This document shows, one piece after another, positions 56,627 through 64,000 of a stretch of 64,000 nucleotides of DNA. The stretch covers positions 186,001 to 250,000 of the forward strand of contig NZ_JANLNY010000004.1 in the NCBI RefSeq assembly GCF_025465995.1, in the 5' to 3' direction. A program made the translations under genes and the position numbers. Position 1 is the stretch's first letter, and each line of letters starts with the position of its first letter. This stretch comes from Pseudomonas sp. 5P_3.1_Bac2 (lineage in GTDB: Bacteria > Pseudomonadota > Gammaproteobacteria > Pseudomonadales > Pseudomonadaceae). Under the pieces are notes generated by a model that worked only from the letters and a program-made list of their open reading frames with translations, was not told the DNA's origin and made no database searches.

Positions 56627-58177
56627 TTAGTGGGCGGCGCCACCGGCGCTGCCTGCGGGCAGGCGGCGGGTGAGCAAAACCGCAAGCATACTGATGCCCA
56701 GAACGATGCCGATACAGTGAAAGGCGTCATTGTAGGCCATGATTGCGGCTTGCTGATGGGTGACTTCACTGATCTTCGCCAGCGCCGCCTGCTCGCTGCC
56801 GAGTTTCTCGGCATACAGGGCCAAACGCTCGGCCACCTGAGGATTACTTGGCACTACGGCTTCACGCAGGTAGTCGAAATACACCTTGGCGCGGCTGTCG
56901 AGCAAGGTTGCCAGCAAGGCAATGCCAATGGCGCCGCCGAGGTTACGCAGAATGTTGAACAGGCTGGAGGCTGATCCCGCGTCTTGCGGTTGGATATAAG
57001 CGGTGGCAATCAGCGAGATGGTCACCATCACAAAGGGCTGGCCTAAAGCCCGCAGCAGTTGGATATGGTTGAACTGCTCGCCCGCGAAGTCTGGCTCCAG
57101 CACTCCGGAGAGAAAGCCGGCCAGGCCAAACATGGCGAAGCCGAAGGCACACAGCCATTTCGGCGAAATGCGCTTCATCAGCAGCGGCACCAGCGGAATC
57201 AAAAACAGCTGGGGAATGCCCATCCACATAATCACTTCGCCAATCTGCAAGGCGTTGTAGCCCTGGATCTGCGCCAGATACAGCGGCAGCACATAAATCG
57301 AGCCGTAGAGGCCCATGCCTAAGCCAATGCTGGAGATGCTCGACAGGCCAAAGTTGCGCTCACGCAGCACGCCTAGGTTGATCAGCGGGTTGGGGCGGGA
57401 GATTTGCAGAATCACAAACAGGATCAGGCTGATGCTGGCGACGCTGGCCAGGCCCGCGATCAGGCTCGATTCCAGCCAGTCCTTACGGTGGCCTTCCTCG
57501 AGAAACACTTGCAAGCAGCCCAGGCCCAGGGCCAGGGTGAGAATACCGGCGTAGTCGGTGCGCTTGAGCAGCTCCCAGTGCGGCAGCTTTTTCTCCAGGC
57601 CGTACATCATCCCGGCAATCATCAACAGGCCCGGCGGCACGTTGATATAGAAGATGTATTCCCAACCGTAGTTTTCCGTCAGCCAGCCGCCAATGGTGGG
57701 GCCGATGGAAGGGGCGAAGGTGGCGGTCATGGCGAACAGGGCCATACCCTTGGGCCGATGATGTTCAGGCAGTTTGATCAGAGTCAGGGTGAAGGCCAGG
57801 GGAATCAGCGCGCCGCCGGTGAAGCCCTGCATGGCGCGGAACAGGATCATGCTCTCCAGGTTCCAGGAGATTGAGCACAGCAGCGAGGAGATCAAAAAGC
57901 CCACCGACACCCACAGGGCCAGGCGCCGTGCTGAGAGTAGCTGCACCAGCCAGGCGGTGAGCGGGATCATGATGATTTCCGCGACCAGATAAGAGGTGGA
58001 AATCCACGAACCTTCCTCCAGGGTGGCGGCCAGTGCGCCCTGAATATCCTTGAGCGAGGAGTTGGTGATCTGAATGTCCAGCACCGCCATAAAGGCGCCG
58101 AGCATGGCGCTCATCACTGCGATCCAGTCGCGCCGACTGGGTTCGCCAGTCGGGCGCAGCAGCACATCAGCGCTCAT
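56627..58177 (-). CDS. DHA2-family multidrug efflux MFS transporter (EmrB-like)
   Basis: A 516-residue protein with 14 predicted transmembrane helices and motifs of drug:H+ antiporter-2 proteins ('AFMAVLDIQITNSSLKDIQGALAATLEEGSWISTSYLVAEIIMIPLTAWL', 'PTIGGWLTENYGWEYIFYINVPPG'). With the adaptor encoded just upstream and an outer-membrane TolC-type channel elsewhere, it would form a tripartite pump. It overlaps the adaptor gene by 11 bases. Confidence 0.93.
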   Translation of the reverse strand: MSADVLLRPTGEPSRRDWIAVMSAMLGAFMAVLDIQITNSSLKDIQGALAATLEEGSWISTSYLVAEIIMIPLTAWLVQLLSARRLALWVSVGFLISSLLCSISWNLESMILFRAMQGFTGGALIPLAFTLTLIKLPEHHRPKGMALFAMTATFAPSIGPTIGGWLTENYGWEYIFYINVPPGLLMIAGMMYGLEKKLPHWELLKRTDYAGILTLALGLGCLQVFLEEGHRKDWLESSLIAGLASVASISLILFVILQISRPNPLINLGVLRERNFGLSSISSIGLGMGLYGSIYVLPLYLAQIQGYNALQIGEVIMWMGIPQLFLIPLVPLLMKRISPKWLCAFGFAMFGLAGFLSGVLEPDFAGEQFNHIQLLRALGQPFVMVTISLIATAYIQPQDAGSASSLFNILRNLGGAIGIALLATLLDSRAKVYFDYLREAVVPSNPQVAERLALYAEKLGSEQAALAKISEVTHQQAAIMAYNDAFHCIGIVLGISMLAVLLTRRLPAGSAGGAAH

Positions 58178-59216
58178 GTTGCGGCCCGGTACGCAGGTCG
58201 ACGCTGACTTCGACCGACATGCCCGGGCGGATCAAGCCTTTCAGGGGGTTGTCCGCAGCGAAGGTCAGCTTGACCGGAATCCGCTGCACCACCTTGGTGA
58301 AGTTACCGGTGGCGTTATCCGGCGGCAGCAGGCTGAACTGTGCGCCGGAGGCGGCGAACAGGCTGTCGATCTGGCCGTCGATGGGCGTATCGGCATAGCT
58401 GTCAAACACCAGCTCGGCGTGCTGACCAGGACGCATATGGCCAATCTGGGTTTCTTTAAAGTTGGCCTGAATCCAGATCTCCTGATCCGGAACCAGCGAC
58501 AGCAAGTAGGCGCCGGTTTGCACGTACTGGCCGACCCGTGCCGAGCGTTGGCCGATATAACCGCTGATGGGTGCGCGGATCTCGGTGCGGCTGATGCTTA
58601 AGTCCGCTTGCGCCAACTCGGCGCGGGCGTTACTGATTTGCGCTTCCAGCTGTTTCACCTGCGCTTGCAGGGTCTCGACTTGCTGGCGCTGCGCTTGCAG
58701 ATCAGCCTGAGCCTTGGCCACTTGCGAACGGGCGATGCGGCTGTCGGCGGCCAGGGTGGTAACCCGCTCTTCCGAAACATAGCCGGGCTTGCGCAGGGTT
58801 TGCGCGCGGGATAGATCAATTTGGGTGCGGCCCAGGGTGGCTTGGCTGGCGCTGACATCGGCAGCGCTCGCGGCGATCAAACTGCCTTGTTGGGCCAGGG
58901 TGCTGCGCGCCTGAATCAGCTCGGCCTCGCGGGTGGCCAAGGTGGCCTCGGCGCGTTGCTTCGCCAGGGTGAAGTCAGCGGCTTCCAGCACCACCAACAG
59001 CTGGCCTTGCTCGACATGTTGGTTGTCATTGACCAGCACTTGCTCGATGCGCGCCGACAATTGACTGGAGACGCGGGTGATCTCGCCCTGCACATAGGCG
59101 TTGTCGGTGCTTTCGATAAAGCGGCCGACCAGCAGCCAGTGCCCGCCGAGTGCTGCCACGATCACGGCGAGAATAAAGATGAAGATGAACAGGCGACGGC
59201 GCAGTGGGCTGGGCAT
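58167..59216 (-). CDS. HlyD-family efflux adaptor (EmrA-like)
   Basis: From the ATG at 59216 the protein has 349 residues: N-terminal membrane anchor ('LFIFIFILAVIVAALGGHWLLVGRFIESTDNAYVQGEI'), half-lipoyl motif, a long coiled-coil hairpin (about residues 85-185), and 'IRAPISGYIGQRSARVGQYVQTGAYLLSLVPDQEIWIQANFKETQI'. The frame is open to an ATG at 59297, but that would place the operator-like repeat at 59258-59281 inside the gene, so 59216 is preferred. Confidence 0.9.
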   Translation of the reverse strand: MPSPLRRRLFIFIFILAVIVAALGGHWLLVGRFIESTDNAYVQGEITRVSSQLSARIEQVLVNDNQHVEQGQLLVVLEAADFTLAKQRAEATLATREAELIQARSTLAQQGSLIAASAADVSASQATLGRTQIDLSRAQTLRKPGYVSEERVTTLAADSRIARSQVAKAQADLQAQRQQVETLQAQVKQLEAQISNARAELAQADLSISRTEIRAPISGYIGQRSARVGQYVQTGAYLLSLVPDQEIWIQANFKETQIGHMRPGQHAELVFDSYADTPIDGQIDSLFAASGAQFSLLPPDNATGNFTKVVQRIPVKLTFAADNPLKGLIRPGMSVEVSVDLRTGPQHER

Positions 59217-59257
59217 GGTATGTGTCTGATTCTCTGACGGAATTTTGTAAGCGAAAG

Positions 59258-59281
59258 TATCAGTGTTCCCTTGTTCTGATA
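59258..59281. promoter_or_regulatory. operator-like inverted repeat between emrA-like and lysR genes
   Basis: Perfect 6-bp arms TATCAG / CTGATA separated by 12 bases, in the divergent intergenic region. The size and place fit a LysR-type binding site for the adjacent regulator. Confidence 0.6.
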
Positions 59282-59324
59282 AGTCGCTAGAATTCATAAA
59301 CTTTGTTGCTTATGGGGAACAGTT

Positions 59325-60245
59325 ATGGGGCTGGACGATGCGCTGATCTTCACTCGCGTGGTCGAGTGCCACAGCTTTACCCAAGCCGCCCAGGGCTTGG
59401 GCATGCAAAAGTCCACGGTCAGCCGGCGTATCGCCTTACTTGAAGAGCGCTTGGGCGTGCGCTTGCTCAATCGCACCACACGCAAATTACGCCTCACCGA
59501 AGTGGGCCAAGCCTATTACGAGCGCTGCCGGCAGATCATGCTCGACTTCGCAGAAGCCGAGCAGGCGGTGATGCAATTGCAGCTGGCACCTTCGGGCTTG
59601 TTGCGCATCACTGCGCCGATTGAGTTCGGCCAGCTGTTTTTGGGGCGGGTGCTGGGCGAGTTTATGCGCCAGTATCCGCAGATTACCGCTGAAGTGGAGC
59701 TGACCTCGCGGGCGGTGGACCCGGTGGAGGAGGGCGTCGATATCGCCATTCTCTCCGGGCAGCCGCAAGACTCCACGCTGATCGCCCGCAAGCTGTACGA
59801 GAATCCGCGCCGGCTGTACGCCAGCCCAAGCTATTTGGCCCGGCACGGCACGCCGCAAAGCGTTGCTGAGCTGGTCGGCCACCGGGCGATTGTGCTGCCC
59901 AATGACTCCAGTCGCTATTGGCCGGTGCTGGATGAAAGCGTCAGCTGCACCAATGTGTTGGCCTGCAACAACCTGACCTTTGCCCGCGAGGCCGCCCTGG
60001 CCGGCGCTGGTATCGCCGGTTTGCCGGTAATGATTTGTCAGCACTGCGTGCAGGAAGGCTTGTTGGAAGAGATTTTGCCCGAGGCGCGGTTGTCGGTGGG
60101 CGAGCTGTATGCGGTCTATCCGTCGCGGCGCTTTCAGGCCATGAAGGTGAAAACCTTCCTTGATTTCCTCATTGCCAATCTGAGCCTGCTCAAAGGCCGG
60201 GCGCTGGAGCCCTCACCAGCAGGCCTGTTAAGATTGGCACTTTAA
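59325..60245 (+). CDS. LysR family transcriptional regulator
   Basis: A 306-residue regulator with an N-terminal winged helix-turn-helix ('[60 protein letters not shown]') and a C-terminal substrate-binding domain. It is divergent from the EmrAB-like genes and probably controls them. The effector is unknown. Confidence 0.93.
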   Translation: MGLDDALIFTRVVECHSFTQAAQGLGMQKSTVSRRIALLEERLGVRLLNRTTRKLRLTEVGQAYYERCRQIMLDFAEAEQAVMQLQLAPSGLLRITAPIEFGQLFLGRVLGEFMRQYPQITAEVELTSRAVDPVEEGVDIAILSGQPQDSTLIARKLYENPRRLYASPSYLARHGTPQSVAELVGHRAIVLPNDSSRYWPVLDESVSCTNVLACNNLTFAREAALAGAGIAGLPVMICQHCVQEGLLEEILPEARLSVGELYAVYPSRRFQAMKVKTFLDFLIANLSLLKGRALEPSPAGLLRLAL

Positions 60246-60277
60246 TTTTGCGCTTTGGCACCTCTTCGAGATCCCCC

Positions 60278-61759
60278 ATGACCACCGTCCGTACCCGTAT
60301 TGCGCCGTCTCCAACCGGCGATCCCCACGTAGGCACCGCCTATATCGCCCTGTTCAATATGTGCTTCGCCAAGCAGCACGGTGGCGAATTTATCCTGCGT
60401 ATCGAAGATACTGACCAACTGCGCTCGACCCGCGAGTCGGAACAGCAAATTTACGACGCCCTGCGCTGGCTCGGTATCGAGTGGAGCGAAGGTCCGGATG
60501 TTGGCGGCCCTCACGGCCCGTATCGGCAGAGTGAGCGTGGCCACATCTATCAAAAATACAGCACCGAGCTGGTGGAGAAGGGCCATGCCTTCCACTGCTT
60601 CTGTAGCGCCGAGCGCCTGGATAAAGTCCGCGCCGAGCAGATGGAAGCCAAGCAGACGCCGCGTTACGACGGCCACTGCATGCACCTCCCGGCAGAGCAA
60701 GTGCAGCAGCGCCTAGCCGCGGGTGAGCCGAACGTGGTGCGCATGAAGGTGCCGACTGAAGGTGTCTGTGTGGTGCCGGACATGCTGCGTGGCGACGTCG
60801 AGATCCCATGGGATCGCATGGACATGCAGGTGCTGATGAAGACCGATGGCCTGCCGACCTACTTCTTAGCCAACGTGGTCGACGATCACCTCATGGGCAT
60901 TACCCATGTGCTGCGGGGCGAAGAGTGGCTGCCGTCAGCGCCTAAGCTGATCCTGCTCTACGAATATTTCGGCTGGGAGCAGCCTGAGCTGTGCTACATG
61001 CCGCTGCTGCGTAACCCGGACAAGAGCAAGCTGTCCAAGCGCAAGAACCCTACATCGATCACCTTCTACGAGCGCATGGGCTTCCTTCCGCAAGCCATGC
61101 TCAACTATTTGGGGCGTATGGGTTGGTCGATGCCGGATGAGCGCGAGAAGTTCACCCTGGACGAGATGATCGCCAACTTCGATATCAACCGTGTGTCGCT
61201 GGGCGGGCCGATTTTCGATTTGGAAAAACTCTCCTGGCTCAATGGCCAGTGGATGCGTGAACTGTCGGTTGAGGAGTTTGCCGCGCAGGCGCAGAAGTGG
61301 GCGTTTAACCGCGACTACCTGATGCAGATCGCGCCGCTGGTGCAGGGGCGGGTGGAGACTTTCAGCCAGATCGCGCCATTGGCCAGCTTCTTCTTCGCGG
61401 GCGGCCTGCAACTGGATGCCAAGCTGTTCGAGCACAAGAAGCTCAGCGCTGATCAAGTGCGCCAGGTGATGCAGTTGATCCTGTGGAAGCTTGAGTCCCT
61501 GCGGCAGTGGCAAAAGGACCCCATCACCGCCTGCATCCAAGCGGTGGTCGAGCATCTGGAACTGAAGCTGCGCGATGCCATGCCGCTGATGTTTGCCGCC
61601 ATTACCGGGCAAGCTAGCTCGGTGTCGGTATTGGATGCCATGGAGATCCTCGGCCCAGACCTGACCCGCTTCCGCCTGCGTCAGGCCATCGAGCTGCTAG
61701 GTGGCGTGTCGAAGAAAGAAAACAAAGAGTGGGAAAAGCTCCTGGCCAGCATCGGTTAA
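60278..61759 (+). CDS. gltX: glutamyl-tRNA synthetase
   Basis: A 493-residue class I synthetase from the ATG at 60278. The HIGH-type motif is '[13 protein letters not shown]' and the KMSKS-type motif 'DKSKLSKRK'. It charges tRNA-Glu, two genes for which lie just downstream. Confidence 0.97.
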   Translation: MTTVRTRIAPSPTGDPHVGTAYIALFNMCFAKQHGGEFILRIEDTDQLRSTRESEQQIYDALRWLGIEWSEGPDVGGPHGPYRQSERGHIYQKYSTELVEKGHAFHCFCSAERLDKVRAEQMEAKQTPRYDGHCMHLPAEQVQQRLAAGEPNVVRMKVPTEGVCVVPDMLRGDVEIPWDRMDMQVLMKTDGLPTYFLANVVDDHLMGITHVLRGEEWLPSAPKLILLYEYFGWEQPELCYMPLLRNPDKSKLSKRKNPTSITFYERMGFLPQAMLNYLGRMGWSMPDEREKFTLDEMIANFDINRVSLGGPIFDLEKLSWLNGQWMRELSVEEFAAQAQKWAFNRDYLMQIAPLVQGRVETFSQIAPLASFFFAGGLQLDAKLFEHKKLSADQVRQVMQLILWKLESLRQWQKDPITACIQAVVEHLELKLRDAMPLMFAAITGQASSVSVLDAMEILGPDLTRFRLRQAIELLGGVSKKENKEWEKLLASIG

Positions 61760-61767
61760 GGCGCAAA

Positions 61768-61796
61768 ACCGCGGCCAATCGCCGATTGGCTGCGGT
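61768..61796 (+). terminator. hairpin after gltX
   Basis: A 12-bp stem with one G-T pair (61768-61779 with 61785-61796), loop of five. No T-run follows, so it may be a weak or rho-aided terminator or an mRNA 3'-end stabiliser. Confidence 0.5.
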
Positions 61797-61856
61797 GAAA
61801 GAGGGTAAGTGGTTGTTCTGTCAGCAAAAAAAATGCACTACAGGACAAAAATGTTG

Positions 61857-61885
61857 TTGACAGGCTGGGCGCGCGCTCTTAACAT
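61857..61885 (+). promoter_or_regulatory. sigma-70 promoter of the tRNA Ala/Glu operon
   Basis: Perfect TTGACA (61857-61862), 17-base spacer, TAACAT (61880-61885), then a GC-rich discriminator (GCGCCCC) of the kind seen at stringently controlled stable-RNA promoters. The first tRNA starts at 61904. Confidence 0.9.
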
Positions 61886-61903
61886 GCGCCCCGTCCTTGA
61901 GAT

Positions 61904-61979
<76 letters not shown>

Positions 61980-62045
61980 ATCTCAAAGCCGAAAGGCTTG
62001 CCACAGTTAGCTCATAGAGTTGACTGAGTTTTGAAGGGTATCTGC

Positions 62046-62121
62046 GTCCCCTTCGTCTAGTGGCCTAGGACACCGCCCTTTCACGGCGGTAACAGGGGTT
62101 CGAGTCCCCTAGGGGACGCCA
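62046..62121 (+). tRNA. tRNA-Glu (TTC), copy 1
   Basis: A 76-nt cloverleaf: GTCCCCTTCGTCTAG start, anticodon TTC in CCCTTTCACGG, encoded CCA. Identical to the copy at 62297. It is the substrate of the upstream gltX product. Confidence 0.97.
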
Positions 62122-62172
62122 CTATTTCCAGCCACATTGCTTCGGCAGTGTGTGTCGAGAGACGTTAAATCT

Positions 62173-62248
<76 letters not shown>

Positions 62249-62296
62249 ATTCCACGACAGGCCAGCCTAGCGCTGGCCTTGTTCTTCGAAGGTTTT

Positions 62297-62372
62297 GTCC
62301 CCTTCGTCTAGTGGCCTAGGACACCGCCCTTTCACGGCGGTAACAGGGGTTCGAGTCCCCTAGGGGACGCCA
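62297..62372 (+). tRNA. tRNA-Glu (TTC), copy 2
   Basis: Identical to copy 1 and last in the operon; a strong terminator follows. Confidence 0.97.
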
Positions 62373-62396
62373 TTTTTACCTGCTTTGCAGGCTCTG

Positions 62397-62430
62397 AAGG
62401 GTCATTCATCTTGAATGACCCTTTTGTTTT
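62397..62430 (+). terminator. terminator of the tRNA operon
   Basis: Perfect 12-bp stem AAGGGTCATTCA (62397-62408) / TGAATGACCCTT (62412-62423) with a 3-base loop, then a T-rich tail. Confidence 0.93.
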
Positions 62431-62482
62431 TCTACCACCTGAAAAATCACCTGGCGCCGGCTGCCTGAATTTAGCCTTTGCG

Positions 62483-62510
62483 GAAAAATATTATGTATGT
62501 AATATTTTTC
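62483..62510. promoter_or_regulatory. perfect operator-like palindrome before the tetR gene
   Basis: Arms GAAAAATATTA (62483-62493) and TAATATTTTTC (62500-62510), 6 bases between. It covers the spacer and likely -10 (TAATAT) of a possible promoter whose -35 would be TTGCGG at 62478-62483, 19 bases before the tetR start. It is strongly AT-rich in a GC-rich context. It is probably the autoregulatory TetR operator. Confidence 0.8.
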
Positions 62511-62529
62511 AACGCTGATGGAGGTGACT

Positions 62530-63069
62530 ATGGGCGTTAAGAAAGCACAAACCCGTGAACGCATTCTCGATGCAGCGGCCGCCGCTTTACTGCAGCGTGG
62601 GCCGAGCAAGCCCAGCGTCGGTGAGGTGATGGGCGCCGCCGGGCTGACGGTGGGCGGCTTCTACGCCCATTTCGACAACAAGGACGCGCTGATGCTGGAG
62701 GTCTTCCAGCAAATGCTCAGGCAGAGGCGCGAGCGTATCGCTGAGGTCGATCCCCAGCTGTCCGGTGAAGAGCGTCGCACCCTGGTGGCGGCGTTCTATT
62801 TGTCCCGCAAGCACCGTGACAGCCGCGATGAGGGCTGCCCCATACCGAGTGCCACGGCAGATTTGGCTGAGCTGCCGGACTCCTTCCGGCAGGTGTTGGC
62901 TGAGCATCTTGAGTTGATGAGCGCGCAGTTGGCGGCCAGGCCTGAAGAGGCCGATGTGGCCTTGGCCGACATTGCCTTGATGGTGGGTGGTCTGGCCTTG
63001 GCCCGCGCTTTGGGGCCGGGGGCGTTATCCGATCGGTTACTACGTGCCGCGAAGGCAGCCGTGCGCTGA
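62530..63069 (+). CDS. TetR family transcriptional regulator
   Basis: A 179-residue repressor with an N-terminal helix-turn-helix ('TRERILDAAAAALLQRGPSKPSVGEVMGAAGLTVGGFYAHFDNKDALMLEVF') and a C-terminal ligand domain. The ATG at 62530 has GGAGG five bases upstream; the in-frame ATG at 62518 precedes that site. The next gene, an alpha/beta hydrolase, begins 10 bases after the stop and is its likely target together with the regulator itself. Confidence 0.93.
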   Translation: MGVKKAQTRERILDAAAAALLQRGPSKPSVGEVMGAAGLTVGGFYAHFDNKDALMLEVFQQMLRQRRERIAEVDPQLSGEERRTLVAAFYLSRKHRDSRDEGCPIPSATADLAELPDSFRQVLAEHLELMSAQLAARPEEADVALADIALMVGGLALARALGPGALSDRLLRAAKAAVR

Positions 63070-63079
63070 GGGCTTAGAG

Positions 63080-63922
63080 ATGCGTGTGGGACATTGGTTA
63101 CGTCGCTTGAACAGCGCCGCCGGCTGGTTGGCTCCGCATACCGCCGCTGAGGTTTGGCGCCGGCAGTTTATGACGCCGCGGCGCTTGCCACCGCGTGCCT
63201 GGGAGTTGCCTGTACTCGAGCAGGGCCAGCGGATCACCCTGCGTTTTGGTCTCTCGGCCTTGCGTTGGGGGTACGGGCCGACGGTGCTGCTGGTGCATGG
63301 CTGGGAGGGCCGTCCCAGCCAGTTCGCTGCGCTGATCCAAGCCTTGGTTGACGGCGGCTATAGTGCAGTGGCGATTGATGGGCCTGGCCACGGCCAATCG
63401 CCGGGCAGTGAGGCTAACCTGATGATTTTTGCCAATGCCTTGCTTGAGGCGGCCAGCGACTTGCCGCCGCTGAAGGCGGTGATTGGCCATTCCATGGGCG
63501 GCGGCAGTGCGCTATTGGCCACCCAGCTGGGCTTGCGCGCCGAAGCCTTGGTGACCATTGCCGCGCCCAGTCGCATTGCCCCTCTGCTCAATGGCTTTAG
63601 CCGCTATCTGGGCATGCCGCGCCAAGCCCGGGCGTACTTTATGCAGCAGGTCGAAGCCCATGTCGGGCTGCCCGTGGCGGCCATTGACAGTGCTCGTTAT
63701 CAGTTGCCCATGCCGGGCTTGGTGGTGCATGCCGTGGATGATCGCCTCGTGCCTTATGCCCAGGCGCAGGCCCTGCACCAGAACTGGCCGGCCAGCCGGC
63801 TGTTGACCCTGACCGCTGGTGGGCATCAGCGAGTGTTGGCTGATCCGCAGGTGCTGGCGACGGTGCTGGAGTTCCTCGGCAGCTTGCAGGCGCCGCAGCG
63901 GGCTGGACGACGCCAGTCTTAG
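63080..63922 (+). CDS. alpha/beta hydrolase
   Basis: A 280-residue hydrolase from the ATG at 63080. Oxyanion motif 'LLVHGWEGRPSQF', nucleophile Ser in 'VIGHSMGGGSALL' (GHSMG), Asp in 'VHAVDDRLVPY' and His in 'LTAGGHQRVL'. No signal peptide. It probably forms an operon with the TetR gene. The substrate is unknown. Its stop overlaps the stop of the GGDEF gene on the other strand. Confidence 0.88.
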   Translation: MRVGHWLRRLNSAAGWLAPHTAAEVWRRQFMTPRRLPPRAWELPVLEQGQRITLRFGLSALRWGYGPTVLLVHGWEGRPSQFAALIQALVDGGYSAVAIDGPGHGQSPGSEANLMIFANALLEAASDLPPLKAVIGHSMGGGSALLATQLGLRAEALVTIAAPSRIAPLLNGFSRYLGMPRQARAYFMQQVEAHVGLPVAAIDSARYQLPMPGLVVHAVDDRLVPYAQAQALHQNWPASRLLTLTAGGHQRVLADPQVLATVLEFLGSLQAPQRAGRRQS

Positions 63923-64000
63923 GAGGCGGCGAAGTATTTGCTGTGGAAGCTGACCACGCAGTTGCGGCCCTCTTCTTTGGCGCGGTAGAGGGCCTGATCG
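63919..64000 (-). CDS. GGDEF-domain protein, C-terminal end (5' part outside window)
   Basis: Only the last 26 or so residues are present: 'DQALYRAKEEGRNCVVSFHSKY' followed by a stop. 'ADxALYxAKxxGRN' is the conserved end of GGDEF (diguanylate cyclase) domains. The signal-input part and the GGDEF motif itself are outside the window, so activity cannot be judged. Confidence 0.8.
   Translation of the reverse strand, partial: DQALYRAKEEGRNCVVSFHSKYFAAS

Overview
The window is a stretch of a gammaproteobacterial chromosome, almost certainly Pseudomonas or a very close relative. The evidence is the fliE-to-cheW flagellar/chemotaxis order with fleN, motC/motD, a ParC-type ATPase and a CheW-domain ParP-like protein, the neighbouring ccmA-to-ccmI cluster, the moderately high G+C content, and textbook sigma-54 (-24/-12) promoters in front of flagellar genes. 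Almost everything is core genome. I see no prophage, insertion sequence, CRISPR array or defence island.

Layout. 1-1927: end of era, then recO and pdxJ. 1931-5808 (minus strand): a periplasmic solute-binding protein, the tRNA wobble-modification pair cmoB/cmoA, a YhhN membrane protein and a chagasin-like protease-inhibitor lipoprotein. 5985-9983: an AraC regulator, an HDOD protein, the proline symporter putP and a small VF530-type protein. 10071-23232: fliEFGHIJ, a lone Hpt protein, fliK and fliLMNOPQR-flhB. 23450-28549: flhA, flhF, fleN and fliA. 28632-37586: cheY, cheZ, cheA, cheB, motC, motD, parC-like, parP-like, cheW and a DUF2802 protein. 37583-39447 (minus): an FlhB C-terminal-like protein paired with a second FliK-like protein. 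39613-46904: the System I cytochrome c maturation genes ccmABCDEFGHI plus a small lipoprotein. 46913-48986 (minus): an MlaA/VacJ protein and an exported alpha/beta hydrolase. 49317-51545: a small membrane protein, a membrane-anchored GH17 protein and a DUF2061 protein. 51671-52225: a decayed tandem array attached to the 3' end of tRNA-Asn. 52296-59216: aromatic aminotransferase, uvrB, an EamA transporter and an EmrAB-type efflux pair. 59325-63922: LysR regulator, gltX, two tRNA-Ala/tRNA-Glu pairs, a TetR regulator with a perfect operator-like palindrome, and an alpha/beta hydrolase. The window ends in the C-terminus of a GGDEF protein.

How the genes work together. The flagellar block encodes the MS ring, C ring, export gate, export ATPase and hook-length ruler, then the polar-flagellum placement and number controls (FlhF, FleN), the late sigma factor FliA, the core chemotaxis pathway, the second stator MotCD and the polar array positioning proteins ParC/ParP. 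Four sigma-54 promoters (before fliE, fliK, fliL and flhA) divide it into transcription units. The expected neighbours fleQ/fleSR are not in the window, and neither are the STAS and response-regulator partners that accompany the Hpt gene in some other pseudomonads.

The least ordinary sequence is the tRNA-Asn downstream region. It holds 180/181-bp repeats, each carrying two REP-like hairpins, a decayed copy of the tRNA terminator and a decayed stump of the tRNA 3' end. Also notable are a repeated acidic motif in the CheA linker, a 9-bp tandem repeat in fliO, and convergent gene pairs whose ends abut or overlap throughout the window.
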